A stretch of 64,000 nt of DNA from Natrinema sp046097095. GTDB lineage: Archaea; Halobacteriota; Halobacteria; Halobacteriales; Natrialbaceae. Under the pieces are notes generated by a model that did no database searches, was not told where the DNA came from, and saw nothing but the letters and a program-made list of their open reading frames with translations. The position numbers and the translations under genes were made by a program. Shown here piece after piece: positions 1 through 7,018 of the stretch (positions within the stretch are counted from its first letter, which is position 1; every line of letters begins with the position of its first letter). Location: NCBI RefSeq assembly GCF_046097095.1, contig NZ_CP175698.1:3100001-3164000 (forward strand), in the 5' to 3' direction.

Positions 1-219
1 CTCGCAGAGCCCCTGCATCTTCATGTCCTCTTCGGCGTCGCGCATCGACTCGAGCAGGTCGGCCGGCGGCCCGAGCGCGGGCCGGTTCTCGTCGACGGCC
101 CCGTGGAACCACGACGTGGGCCGGCGAACGACGCCGACGCGCGTCGCGTCCGCCGGCAGCTCGGCGAGATCGTGCTGGATCGCGGCGACGTAGGTGTCCG
201 TAAGCGTGCCCCGTGCCAT
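1..219 (-). CDS. DUF488-family protein, N-terminal part (runs off window)
   Basis: The first 73 codons of a gene read leftward off the window edge, starting with ATG at 219. The protein begins MARGTLTDTYVA and contains GVVRRPTSWFH and VDENRPALGPP, which I recognise as typical of the haloarchaeal DUF488 family; the biochemical role of this family is not established. The region missing off the left end would carry the rest of the domain. It is divergent from the uridine phosphorylase gene, with only 60 bp between the two start codons and one TATA-like box between them. The family assignment is from memory of motifs, so moderately sure. Confidence 0.6.
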   Translation of the reverse strand, partial: MARGTLTDTYVAAIQHDLAELPADATRVGVVRRPTSWFHGAVDENRPALGPPADLLESMRDAEEDMKMQGLCE

Positions 220-241
220 ATGATCCCTTACTCCCGTCCCG

Positions 242-252
242 CATTTATATAC
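242..252. promoter_or_regulatory. Shared TATA-like box between divergent genes
   Basis: The short AT tract catttatatac sits about 28 bp from the start codon at 219 (minus) and about 33 bp from the start at 280 (plus). Its ATTTATAT core reads as an acceptable haloarchaeal TATA box on either strand, so one box may serve two promoters. No second AT-rich tract is visible in the 60 bp gap. Confidence 0.4.
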
Positions 253-279
253 GGTGGCGGATCGAACCGCCGGCAATCG

Positions 280-1101
280 ATGGCTCGCGACAGCGAAGAC
301 CCCAACACGGACGTCCAGTACCACCTCGCGGTCGGCCCCGACGACGTCGCCGACACCGTCCTCCTGCCAGGGAACCCCGAACGCCTCGAGAAAATCGTCG
401 CGTTCTGGGACGACCACGAGATGCGGGGCCACCATCGCGAGTATCGGACGGCGACTGGCGCGTACGAGGGGACGCCGATCTCGGTCACCTCGACGGGCAT
501 CGGAAGTCCTTCGGCCGCGATCGCGGTCGAGGAACTGGCGCGAGTGGGAGTGGAGACGTTCATCCGGGTGGGCTCTTGCGGGGCGATCCAACCCGACATG
601 GCCGTGGGAGACCTGGTGATCACGACCGGCGCGGTTCGCCAGGAGGGGACCAGCGACGAGTACGTCCGCGAGGACTATCCGGCCGCGGCGGATCAGGAGG
701 TCGTCTCCGCGCTCGTCGCCGCCGCCGAACGGCTCGGGTATGACTACCACACGGGGGTGACGATGAGTTCGGACTCCTTCTACGCAGGTCAGGGCCGACC
801 CGGGTTCGACGGCTTCGAGGCCGCCGGGGCAGACGATCTGATCGACGAACTCAAAGCGGCGAACGTCAAAAACATCGAGATGGAGGCGAGCGCCATCCTC
901 ACGCTCGCGAATCTCTACGGGCTTCGCGCCGGGGCGGTCTGTACCGTCTACGCTAATCGCGAGACCGGCGCGTTCAGGACCGAAGGCGAGTCACGAGCCG
1001 CCGAGACCGCGACGCTTGCAACCCACCTCCTGGCGAAGATGGACGCCGTCAAACGCGAGGCCGGTGCCGACCGCTGGCACGCCGGACTTTCACTCGAGTA
1101 G
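280..1101 (+). CDS. udp: Uridine phosphorylase
   Basis: A 273-residue PNP/UDP-family nucleoside phosphorylase, which splits uridine with phosphate to uracil and ribose-1-phosphate in the cytoplasm (pyrimidine salvage). Family features seen: VLLPGNPERL near the start (phosphate-binding G-N-P-x-R), STGIGSPSAAI, RVGSCGAIQ, and the late substrate motif NIEMEASAIL. The frame is open back to 103, but ATG 280 is chosen because MARDSEDPN followed by VQYHLAVGPDDVADTV is the normal N-terminus and the TATA-like box at 242-252 is correctly spaced. Substrate specificity (uridine versus purine nucleosides) is inferred from overall resemblance. Confidence 0.9.
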   Translation: MARDSEDPNTDVQYHLAVGPDDVADTVLLPGNPERLEKIVAFWDDHEMRGHHREYRTATGAYEGTPISVTSTGIGSPSAAIAVEELARVGVETFIRVGSCGAIQPDMAVGDLVITTGAVRQEGTSDEYVREDYPAAADQEVVSALVAAAERLGYDYHTGVTMSSDSFYAGQGRPGFDGFEAAGADDLIDELKAANVKNIEMEASAILTLANLYGLRAGAVCTVYANRETGAFRTEGESRAAETATLATHLLAKMDAVKREAGADRWHAGLSLE

Positions 1102-1134
1102 GGTCACGCCGGCAGTCCGATGCCGGAACCCGCG

Positions 1135-1902
1135 TCAGTCCCGGACGCGGACGATCCCGTCCTCGAGGACCTTCCGGTTGGGGACGATGTACTCCTCGGA
1201 GTCGTCCTCGATCTTGGTGACGAACAGATCGACCTCCTGGACGATGCCCGTCTGGTCGCCGATCCGGATCTCGTCGCCGATCCCGTAGGGCTGGTTGAGC
1301 AAGAGGTAGATGCCGGCTGCGCTCGAGACGAGGAAGTCCTTGAACGCGACGGTGCCGACGATGACGACGCCGACGGCGTACACCGTCAGAAGGATGAGCA
1401 GGGCTGTGACGTGGACGCCGACCTGACCCAGCGCGATGATGAAGGTAACGTACAGGACGGAGTACTTGACCAGCTTCGGGATGACCGACACCTCGGGGAG
1501 CTTGACGCCCCGCAGGTACTCGCTGACGATGAGTTCGGACTTGTCCGCGACGATAAAGCCGAGGATGAGCACGAGGACGGCGATGAATAGCTGGGGGATG
1601 AACTCCGTGACCCGGAGCCAGAAGGCGTCCGTGTCAAGCAGCTGGGCGATGTGAATCGCCGTGAGGACCGCGATACCGTAGATGAACCACGAACTCAGCC
1701 GCGCGACGATCTTGACCGTCGACGTGCCGATCGATTGGGCGGTTCGCTCGAACGGCGTCCCCTCGACGGCCTCGGGCACGCCGGAGGCGGCCAGCAGCTC
1801 CTCGTTGAGCCGGCCGACGAGATAGCCGACGACGAGGCCCAGCGCCAGCACCGCCGCCGCTATGACGGCCGGTTCGTTGACGAACGGCTGCCACTCTACC
1901 AT
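1135..1902 (-). CDS. MscS-type mechanosensitive channel (small)
   Basis: A 255-residue membrane protein with about five hydrophobic segments (one near residues 10-30, a run of four from about 70 to 180) followed by an MscS-like beta domain: PYGIGDEIRIGD, TGIVQEVDL and EYIVPNRKVLEDG. Proteins of this family open under membrane tension and release solutes on osmotic downshock. ATG 1902 lies one base after the stop codon of the diadenylate cyclase gene, so the two are almost certainly co-transcribed; an upstream extension to 2040 would overlap that gene and lacks homology-like sequence. C-di-AMP control of the channel is an inference from the pairing only. Confidence 0.85.
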   Translation of the reverse strand: MVEWQPFVNEPAVIAAAVLALGLVVGYLVGRLNEELLAASGVPEAVEGTPFERTAQSIGTSTVKIVARLSSWFIYGIAVLTAIHIAQLLDTDAFWLRVTEFIPQLFIAVLVLILGFIVADKSELIVSEYLRGVKLPEVSVIPKLVKYSVLYVTFIIALGQVGVHVTALLILLTVYAVGVVIVGTVAFKDFLVSSAAGIYLLLNQPYGIGDEIRIGDQTGIVQEVDLFVTKIEDDSEEYIVPNRKVLEDGIVRVRD

Positions 1903-1903
1903 A

Positions 1904-2716
1904 TCAGTACGCCTCCGGATCGACCTCCAAAATGAGTTCACCGCCCTTGAACGCCCGGACGAGCCCGTCGCTCTCGGAGAGCACGATCGTGATCGAGTTG
2001 GTATCGCGCGTGATCGCACCGCCCGCCATGTGTCGCGCACCCAACCCCTTCGGGATGTCGACTCCTTCCGCTGACGGCTCGAGGTAGCGATACGCCGAGA
2101 CGATCTTGCCGGCGTCCGAGATGACGAACGCGCCGTCGAGGCGTGAGAACTCCTTTAACATGACGTTCACGATCGGGTCACCGACGTGGACGTGAGACTT
2201 CTCGAAGGGGTTGTAGGAAAGCGGTCGCGACTTGTTCATCACCTTCCCCGCATCGCCGACGACGAACAGCGCGCCGACCGGCTTCCCCTTCTGGCCTTTC
2301 TGTCCCAGTTCGATCGCCAACTCGAGAACAGCCTTGATGACCTCCGGATCGGCCCGGGACTTGACGAACAGGTCGTAGATCCCGGTGTGGGTCTCCGCAT
2401 CGGCGCGGACCCGGGAGACCGTGTCGATCCCGTCGCTGAAGACGCTCGTCGCGCAGGCGAGTTCGTCGCCGTCCTCGACCACGCCCTGTTCTAAGGCCCC
2501 CTCGAGGCCGAAGCGAATTCGGTCGGTGATCTCCTCGAAGGCGAGCGGAAGCTCGACGAACGTCTCGGCTCCGACCGCGTTTTCCGTTCCGACGACGATC
2601 GCGTCGACGTCGTCGACGGCCGAGAACCGTTCGTAGTACGAGCCACTGGGAGAGAAGAGCATAACGGCATCGACATTCGCAAAGAGATCCCCGAACACAT
2701 CGTCTAACCCGGCCAT
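1904..2716 (-). CDS. dacZ: Diadenylate cyclase (DacZ type)
   Basis: A 270-residue protein whose C-terminal half is a DisA_N/DAC domain, which condenses two ATP to cyclic di-AMP. Seen: GALFVVGDAGKV (about 148-160), the catalytic DGA triad in SRLDGAFVISDAG (about 191-203) and GARHMAGGAITRDTNS (about 226-241) where bacterial DisA has RHR; the third residue is Met here. The N-terminal half (MAGLDDVFGDLFANVDAV) is the archaeal DacZ-specific domain. Haloarchaeal DacZ supplies c-di-AMP, an osmotic-balance messenger. The MscS gene follows after one base. ATG 2716 is the only good start. Confidence 0.9.
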   Translation of the reverse strand: MAGLDDVFGDLFANVDAVMLFSPSGSYYERFSAVDDVDAIVVGTENAVGAETFVELPLAFEEITDRIRFGLEGALEQGVVEDGDELACATSVFSDGIDTVSRVRADAETHTGIYDLFVKSRADPEVIKAVLELAIELGQKGQKGKPVGALFVVGDAGKVMNKSRPLSYNPFEKSHVHVGDPIVNVMLKEFSRLDGAFVISDAGKIVSAYRYLEPSAEGVDIPKGLGARHMAGGAITRDTNSITIVLSESDGLVRAFKGGELILEVDPEAY

Positions 2717-2784
2717 TGCTCATACAAGTCCGTCCCGCGTGAATAAGCGTTTTGGAGCGTCTGACGCGCGTCTTTCGCCCTCGC

Positions 2785-2999
2785 TTAGCGCCGGGTTCCC
2801 CGCCGCTCGGGACGTGTCTGTCCCGTCCCGGTATCGGGGATGGCTACTGACGGCTCGAGTTGCGCCAGTGCCCGCCGGGCACACGCGGCTTCGGCCCGAA
2901 CCTCCCGCAGGTGTCGGAGCGCGTCGCGTCGTTCGGGCTCGAGACCGTCTTCACCGGCCGGTCGCCACGCGTCGGCAAGAGTGCTGTCGCTCGCGAAAT
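2785..2999 (-). pseudogene. Coding-like gene remnant beside tRNA-Leu scar
   Basis: On the minus strand an open frame ending in TAA at 2787-2785 encodes an Arg/Ala/Glu-rich helical tail (for example LADAWRPAGEDGLEPERRDAL and REVRAEAACARRALAQLEP). Third codon positions are GC-rich, as in real genes of this genome. There is no ATG or GTG start: upstream the frame runs into a hairpin (2981-3013) and the duplicated tRNA fragment. I read it as the C-terminal end of a gene cut by integration or deletion. Family unknown. The 413 bp between dacZ and tRNA-Leu hold nothing else convincing. Confidence 0.35.
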
Positions 3000-3014
3000 T
3001 GCTCGCGACAGCAA
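2982..3014. repeat. Inverted repeat (hairpin)
   Basis: tgctgtcgc at 2982-2990 is answered by gcgacagca at 3005-3013, giving 9 complementary bases around an internal tcgcga-rich loop. It abuts the duplicated tRNA 3' fragment at 3015 and the coding remnant, so it marks one border of the scar. Confidence 0.5.
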
Positions 3015-3037
3015 TGCGCGGGACCGGATTCGAACCG
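3015..3037 (-). repeat. Duplicate of tRNA-Leu 3' end (att-like)
   Basis: Twenty-three bases identical to 3130-3152, that is, the T arm, 3' acceptor strand and discriminator base of the neighbouring tRNA-Leu, in the same orientation and 115 bp away. No D arm or anticodon arm accompanies it, so it is not a second tRNA. A perfect copy of a tRNA 3' terminus is the usual trace of integrase-mediated insertion (attL/attR core). The 92 bp between the copies contain no gene. Confidence 0.7.
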
Positions 3038-3129
3038 CGAGAACTTCGCTTCCCTCGTCCTCTGGGCCGCGAATCCGTTCCTGCTTCCTCACTCCGAACT
3101 GCTCGCTACGCTCGCAGTTCTCCGCTCAG

Positions 3130-3214
3130 TGCGCGGGACCGGATTCGAACCGGCGGACCCCTACGGGACAGCGTCCTAAGCGCTGCGCCGTTGGCCTAGC
3201 TTGGCTACCCGCGC
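3130..3214 (-). tRNA. tRNA-Leu (anticodon UAG)
   Basis: An 85-nt class II tRNA on the minus strand. Acceptor GCGCGGG pairs with CCCGCGC, discriminator A; D arm GCC/GGC; anticodon stem CAGCG/CGCTG enclosing the loop CTTAGGA (anticodon TAG, reads CUA/CUN leucine codons); long variable arm TCCC...GGGG typical of leucine; T arm with the loop TTCGAAT. No intron. CCA is not encoded. Its 3' terminal 23 nt are repeated at 3015-3037. Confidence 0.95.
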
Positions 3215-3260
3215 GCATTTTCGCATTTTCACGATTCGAGTAAGAACCTGTCGGTCCGCG

Positions 3261-3584
3261 TCAGCTGTATTTCACCGGTTCCTCGGGCGACCAGTCCGGC
3301 GGGACGATGAACGTCACGTGTTCCGGGTCCCGAAGCTGGTGCAGTTCCGCGGCCTGTTCGGCCAGCGATCGCTCTCGATACGGCATCTCGAGCCCGCAAC
3401 CGGTACAGACGAGTTTGCAGGTTGGCTCTTTCATATCGAGGGTGCTGGACCGACAGCGAACGACGACATCGCGTTTCCCTTCGGGCGACGGCGGGTTTAG
3501 TAGTCGTCTCCTATCGAAATCGACCGAGAACGGCCGTCCGTCCGAGTCACCCGTATCGAGCCGTTGCCCGTCGTAGTACGTCAT
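3261..3584 (-). CDS. Conserved haloarchaeal protein with a CxxC motif
   Basis: A 107-residue acidic protein starting MTYYDGQRLDTGDSDG. It holds VRCRSSTLDMKEPTC and CTGCGLEMPYRER, giving cysteines that could form a small zinc-binding knuckle, then a helical AEQAAELHQLRDPEHVTF and a tail PPDWSPEEPV. I do not recognise a named function. It stands alone between tRNA-Leu and the TFB-like gene on the opposite strand. Codon use matches its neighbours, so it is likely a real gene. Confidence 0.6.
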   Translation of the reverse strand: MTYYDGQRLDTGDSDGRPFSVDFDRRRLLNPPSPEGKRDVVVRCRSSTLDMKEPTCKLVCTGCGLEMPYRERSLAEQAAELHQLRDPEHVTFIVPPDWSPEEPVKYS

Positions 3585-3664
3585 TGGTGGCCTCGGCGTG
3601 CTGGCCGCGCCCGGACCGATGTCGTGACCGTACGTTTATGCCGACCGATCCGATACCGAGACGT

Positions 3665-3973
3665 ATGCACAGCGCCCGGGATCGCGTCGAATACGAACCG
3701 TGGCTCGAGGAACTCGAGGCCGTCGCCGACCGGCTGGCGCTCTCGTCGGAGGCGCGGTCGTGTGCGGTCGATCTCTTCCTCGCCGACGTTCCCGCGTCCG
3801 ATCGGTCGAAGCGAGCGGTACTGGCCGCGAGTCTCTACGCCGGCTCGCTCGTCGCCGGCGACGGCCGCACGCAGGGGGCCGTCGCCGACGCCGCGGACGT
3901 CTCCCGACTGTCGATCCAGTCTCGCTGGAAGGACCTCCTCGAGTCGGCGGGCCTCGAGCCGCCGCGCTGGTAG
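3665..3973 (+). CDS. Single-cyclin-repeat TFB-like protein
   Basis: A 102-residue protein resembling one cyclin-fold repeat of transcription factor B: helices with LEELEAVADRLALSSEARS, then RSKRAVLAASLYAGSLV, DGRTQGAVADAADVS and a final helix LSIQSRWKDLLE. Full TFBs have an N-terminal zinc ribbon, a B-finger and two cyclin repeats (about 320 residues), all absent here. It could bind DNA or compete with TFB, but that is speculation. ATG 3665 follows a TTTATG-containing promoter region; an alternative ATG lies nine codons upstream (3638). Confidence 0.65.
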   Translation: MHSARDRVEYEPWLEELEAVADRLALSSEARSCAVDLFLADVPASDRSKRAVLAASLYAGSLVAGDGRTQGAVADAADVSRLSIQSRWKDLLESAGLEPPRW

Positions 3974-4145
3974 CGAGGCCGTACGGCCGACCGTTTCACG
4001 GGACAGTGGCTCGCTTCGATCCCGTAAGACGATGCTATTCGAAGCATCGCCGAATCGACAGCAACAAGAAGTAACACTGTAGCGGTCGACCGTTCGGAAC
4101 CACTCTCGCGGCGACCGACCGGCCGCGTTCTTAGACCTGCGCCGG

Positions 4146-4610
4146 TTACTCGTCGATGACGTTCCCGTGTTCGTCGATTTCGCCGTTGACGATACGCGTA
4201 CTCGAGATGATGTCGTCGTCCTCTGCCAGGAGGTGGGGGACGACCACGACCTCCAGCGGATCGTGACCGTGTTCGCGGCGAATCTCGTTGATTCGGTTCC
4301 CGCCCTCGCGGGTCTCCGGTGAGACGACGAGGTAGTCAAACGTCGGTTCGGTGGCGATCCCCGTCGGCTTCGTCAGCTTTCGAACCTCGAACTCGCGGTC
4401 GTAGTCGGCCGCGATCGACTCGAGTTCCTCCTCGAGGTCCGCCTTTCGGTCGTCGAACGATCTGACGCGCCGTTCGACGGCGCGTGTCTTCGGCGCGAGT
4501 TCGTCGCTAGTCAGGCCGACGGTCACGTCTCCAAGTTCGAATGCCCGTTCGAACAGCCGCCGGTGGCCGTCATGAACGGGGTCGAAGGTCCCACCAAGCG
4601 CGACGTCCAT
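4146..4610 (-). CDS. coaD: Phosphopantetheine adenylyltransferase
   Basis: A 154-residue nucleotidyltransferase that makes dephospho-CoA from 4'-phosphopantetheine and ATP, the penultimate step of CoA synthesis. Seen: GGTFDPVHDGHRRLF near the N-terminus (the T/HxGH ATP-binding signature), VGLTSDELA, TFDYLVVSPETREGG and the C-terminal ISSTRIVNGEID, which matches the archaeal PPAT form. ATG 4610 is preferred over the in-frame GTG at 4622 because the tract read as CTTTTATAC (4632-4640, minus strand) lies about 26 bp upstream, the normal TATA position for leaderless transcription. Confidence 0.9.
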   Translation of the reverse strand: MDVALGGTFDPVHDGHRRLFERAFELGDVTVGLTSDELAPKTRAVERRVRSFDDRKADLEEELESIAADYDREFEVRKLTKPTGIATEPTFDYLVVSPETREGGNRINEIRREHGHDPLEVVVVPHLLAEDDDIISSTRIVNGEIDEHGNVIDE

Positions 4611-4631
4611 ACCCCACGTCACATGCGCGGT

Positions 4632-4640
4632 GCGTATAAA
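4632..4640 (-). promoter_or_regulatory. TATA box of coaD
   Basis: Read on the minus strand this is CTTTTATAC, centred about 26-27 bp before ATG 4610, as expected for a leaderless haloarchaeal transcript. Confidence 0.5.
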
Positions 4641-4759
4641 AGGGTCGAATCGACATGTTTTCTCATCCCGCGGCGCTGCACGCTATTCGAATTAAAAGTC
4701 GACGATCGTCGAAACTCCCCTTCACATTGTTTTTAGTAGTCGCCCGCAGTGTCCCCGAT

Positions 4760-7015
4760 ATGGGACTCGACGAGGACGCACTGGAGTACCACCGGACCGA
4801 TCCACCGGGCAAGATCGAGATATCGACGACGAAACCGACGAACACGCAACGCGACCTCTCACTGGCGTACTCGCCGGGTGTCGCCGCGCCGTGTCTCGAG
4901 ATCGACGAAGACGCGACCGACGCGTACAGCTACACGGCCAAGGGCAATCTCGTGGGCGTGGTTTCGAACGGGTCGGCCGTCCTCGGCCTCGGCGACATCG
5001 GTGCGCAGGCCTCAAAGCCCGTCATGGAGGGCAAAGGCGTGCTATTCAAGCGCTTCGCCGATATCGACGTCTTCGACATCGAACTCGACGATTCCGATCC
5101 CGACAAACTCGTCGAGGCCATCAAGATGATGGAGCCCACCTTCGGCGGCATCAACTTAGAGGACATCAAAGCGCCCGGCTGTTTCACCGTCGAGGAGCGC
5201 CTGCGCGAGGAGATCGACATTCCCGTCTTCCACGACGACCAGCACGGGACCGCCATCATCTCCGGAGCCGCGCTGTTAAACGCCGCCGACATCGCCGGCA
5301 AGAGTCTGGAAGAACTCGAGATCACCTTCTCGGGAGCCGGCGCGAGCGCCATTGCGACGGCGCAGTTCTACGTCTCGCTTGGCTGTCGGCGGGAGAACAT
5401 TACGATGTGTGACTCCTCGGGGATCATCACCGAGGCCCGTGCCGAAGAGGGTGATGTCAACGAGTACAAACGGCAGTTCGCCCGCGACGTGCCCGAGGGC
5501 GGCCTCGCAGACGCGATGGAGGGTGCCGACGTGTTCGTCGGCCTCTCGATCGGCGATATCGTCAGCCAGGACATGGTGCGCTCGATGGCCGAGAACCCGA
5601 TCATCTTCGCGATGGCCAACCCCGACCCCGAAATCGGCTACGAGGCGGCCAAGGCGGCCCGCGACGATACGGTCATCATGGCGACGGGGCGGTCTGACTA
5701 TCCGAATCAGGTCAACAACGTCCTCGGGTTCCCCTTTATCTTCCGTGGCGCACTCGACGTCCGTGCTACCGAGATCAACGAGGAAATGAAGGTCGCCTGC
5801 GCCGAGGCGCTGGCCGAACTCGCCCGTCAGGACGTGCCAGACGCGGTCGTCAAAGCCTACGGCGACGACCCGATCCAGTACGGCCCCGACTATATCATCC
5901 CCAAGCCCGTCGACCCCCGCGTCCTCTTCCGCGTCGCACCGTCGATCGCCGAGGCCGCGATGGAGTCCGGTGCCGCACGCGCCGAACTCGATCTCGAGGC
6001 CTACGAGGAGGAACTCGAGGCTCGACTGGGCAAGTCCCGCGAGATGATGCGCGTCGTCCTCAACAAGGCGAAAAGCGATCCCAAGACGGTCGCACTCGCA
6101 GAGGGCGAAAACGAGAAGATGATCCGCGCGGCCTACCAGATCCAAGAGCAGGGGATCGCCTTGCCGATCCTCATCGGCGACGAGGACGAAATCAAGCGGA
6201 CGTCGGCGAACCTCGGGCTGGACTTCGACCCGACCGTCGCCGACCCCTCGGTCGGCGATTACGATGAGTACGCCGACCGGCTTCACGAACTCCGCGCCCG
6301 GAAAGGGATCACGCGAAGCGAGGCCGGCGAACTCATCGAGCACGACACGAACTACTTCGGGAGCGTCATGGTCGAACAGGGCGACGCCGACGCGCTCCTG
6401 ACGGGACTGTCCCATCACTACCCCTCGGCGCTACGACCCCCGCTGCAGGTGGTCGGCACCGCCGATGACGTCGACTACGCGGCGGGCGTCTACATGCTGA
6501 CGTTCAAAAACCGCGTGATCTTCGTCGCCGACGCGACGGTCAATCAGGACCCCGACGAGGAGGTCCTCGCGGAGGTCACCAAACAGACCGGCAAGCTCGC
6601 CCGCCGATTCAACATCGAACCGCGCGCCGCCTTGCTCTCGTACTCGAACTTCGGCAGCGTCGACAACGAGGGCACCCGCAAACCGCGTAGGGCGGCCGCC
6701 ACGCTCCAGGACGACCCCGAGGTCGACTTCCCCGTCGACGGCGAGATGCAGGCCGACACCGCCGTCGTCGAGGACATCCTCGAGGGCACCTACGGCTTCT
6801 CCGACCTCGAGGACCCCGCCAACGTGTTGGTCTTCCCGAACCTCGAGTCGGGCAACATCGGCTACAAGCTGCTCCAGCGACTCGGCGGGGCCGACGCCAT
6901 CGGACCCATGCTGGTCGGGATGGACGAACCTGTTCACGTCCTCCAGCGCGGCGACGAGGTCAAAGACATCGTCAACCTCGCTGGCGTCGCGGTCGTCGAC
7001 GCCCAACAAGAGTAA
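4760..7015 (+). CDS. maeB: NADP-dependent malic enzyme with phosphotransacetylase-like domain
   Basis: A 751-residue two-domain enzyme that oxidatively decarboxylates malate to pyruvate. Malic domain: YSPGVAAPC (about 38-45), KGNLVGVVSNGSAVLGLGD, GINLEDIKAPGCF, FHDDQHGTA (about 157-165); Rossmann motif SGAGASAIA (about 191-199). From about residue 430 a phosphate acetyl/butyryltransferase-like domain follows (VALAEGENEKMIRAA, LANVLVFPNLESGNIGYKL), which in this fusion family is regulatory. ATG 4760 is preferred to the upstream ATG 4655 because MGLDEDALEYHRTDPPGKIE is the usual start. A beta-propeller lipoprotein gene starts three bases after its stop. Confidence 0.93.
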   Translation: MGLDEDALEYHRTDPPGKIEISTTKPTNTQRDLSLAYSPGVAAPCLEIDEDATDAYSYTAKGNLVGVVSNGSAVLGLGDIGAQASKPVMEGKGVLFKRFADIDVFDIELDDSDPDKLVEAIKMMEPTFGGINLEDIKAPGCFTVEERLREEIDIPVFHDDQHGTAIISGAALLNAADIAGKSLEELEITFSGAGASAIATAQFYVSLGCRRENITMCDSSGIITEARAEEGDVNEYKRQFARDVPEGGLADAMEGADVFVGLSIGDIVSQDMVRSMAENPIIFAMANPDPEIGYEAAKAARDDTVIMATGRSDYPNQVNNVLGFPFIFRGALDVRATEINEEMKVACAEALAELARQDVPDAVVKAYGDDPIQYGPDYIIPKPVDPRVLFRVAPSIAEAAMESGAARAELDLEAYEEELEARLGKSREMMRVVLNKAKSDPKTVALAEGENEKMIRAAYQIQEQGIALPILIGDEDEIKRTSANLGLDFDPTVADPSVGDYDEYADRLHELRARKGITRSEAGELIEHDTNYFGSVMVEQGDADALLTGLSHHYPSALRPPLQVVGTADDVDYAAGVYMLTFKNRVIFVADATVNQDPDEEVLAEVTKQTGKLARRFNIEPRAALLSYSNFGSVDNEGTRKPRRAAATLQDDPEVDFPVDGEMQADTAVVEDILEGTYGFSDLEDPANVLVFPNLESGNIGYKLLQRLGGADAIGPMLVGMDEPVHVLQRGDEVKDIVNLAGVAVVDAQQE

Positions 7016-7018
7016 CGC

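Noticed and set aside
2739..3243. Several plus-strand frames over the tRNA-Leu region
   Set aside because: They encode peptides such as RDRIRTGGP, the known artefact of translating tRNA genes and their duplicated ends.
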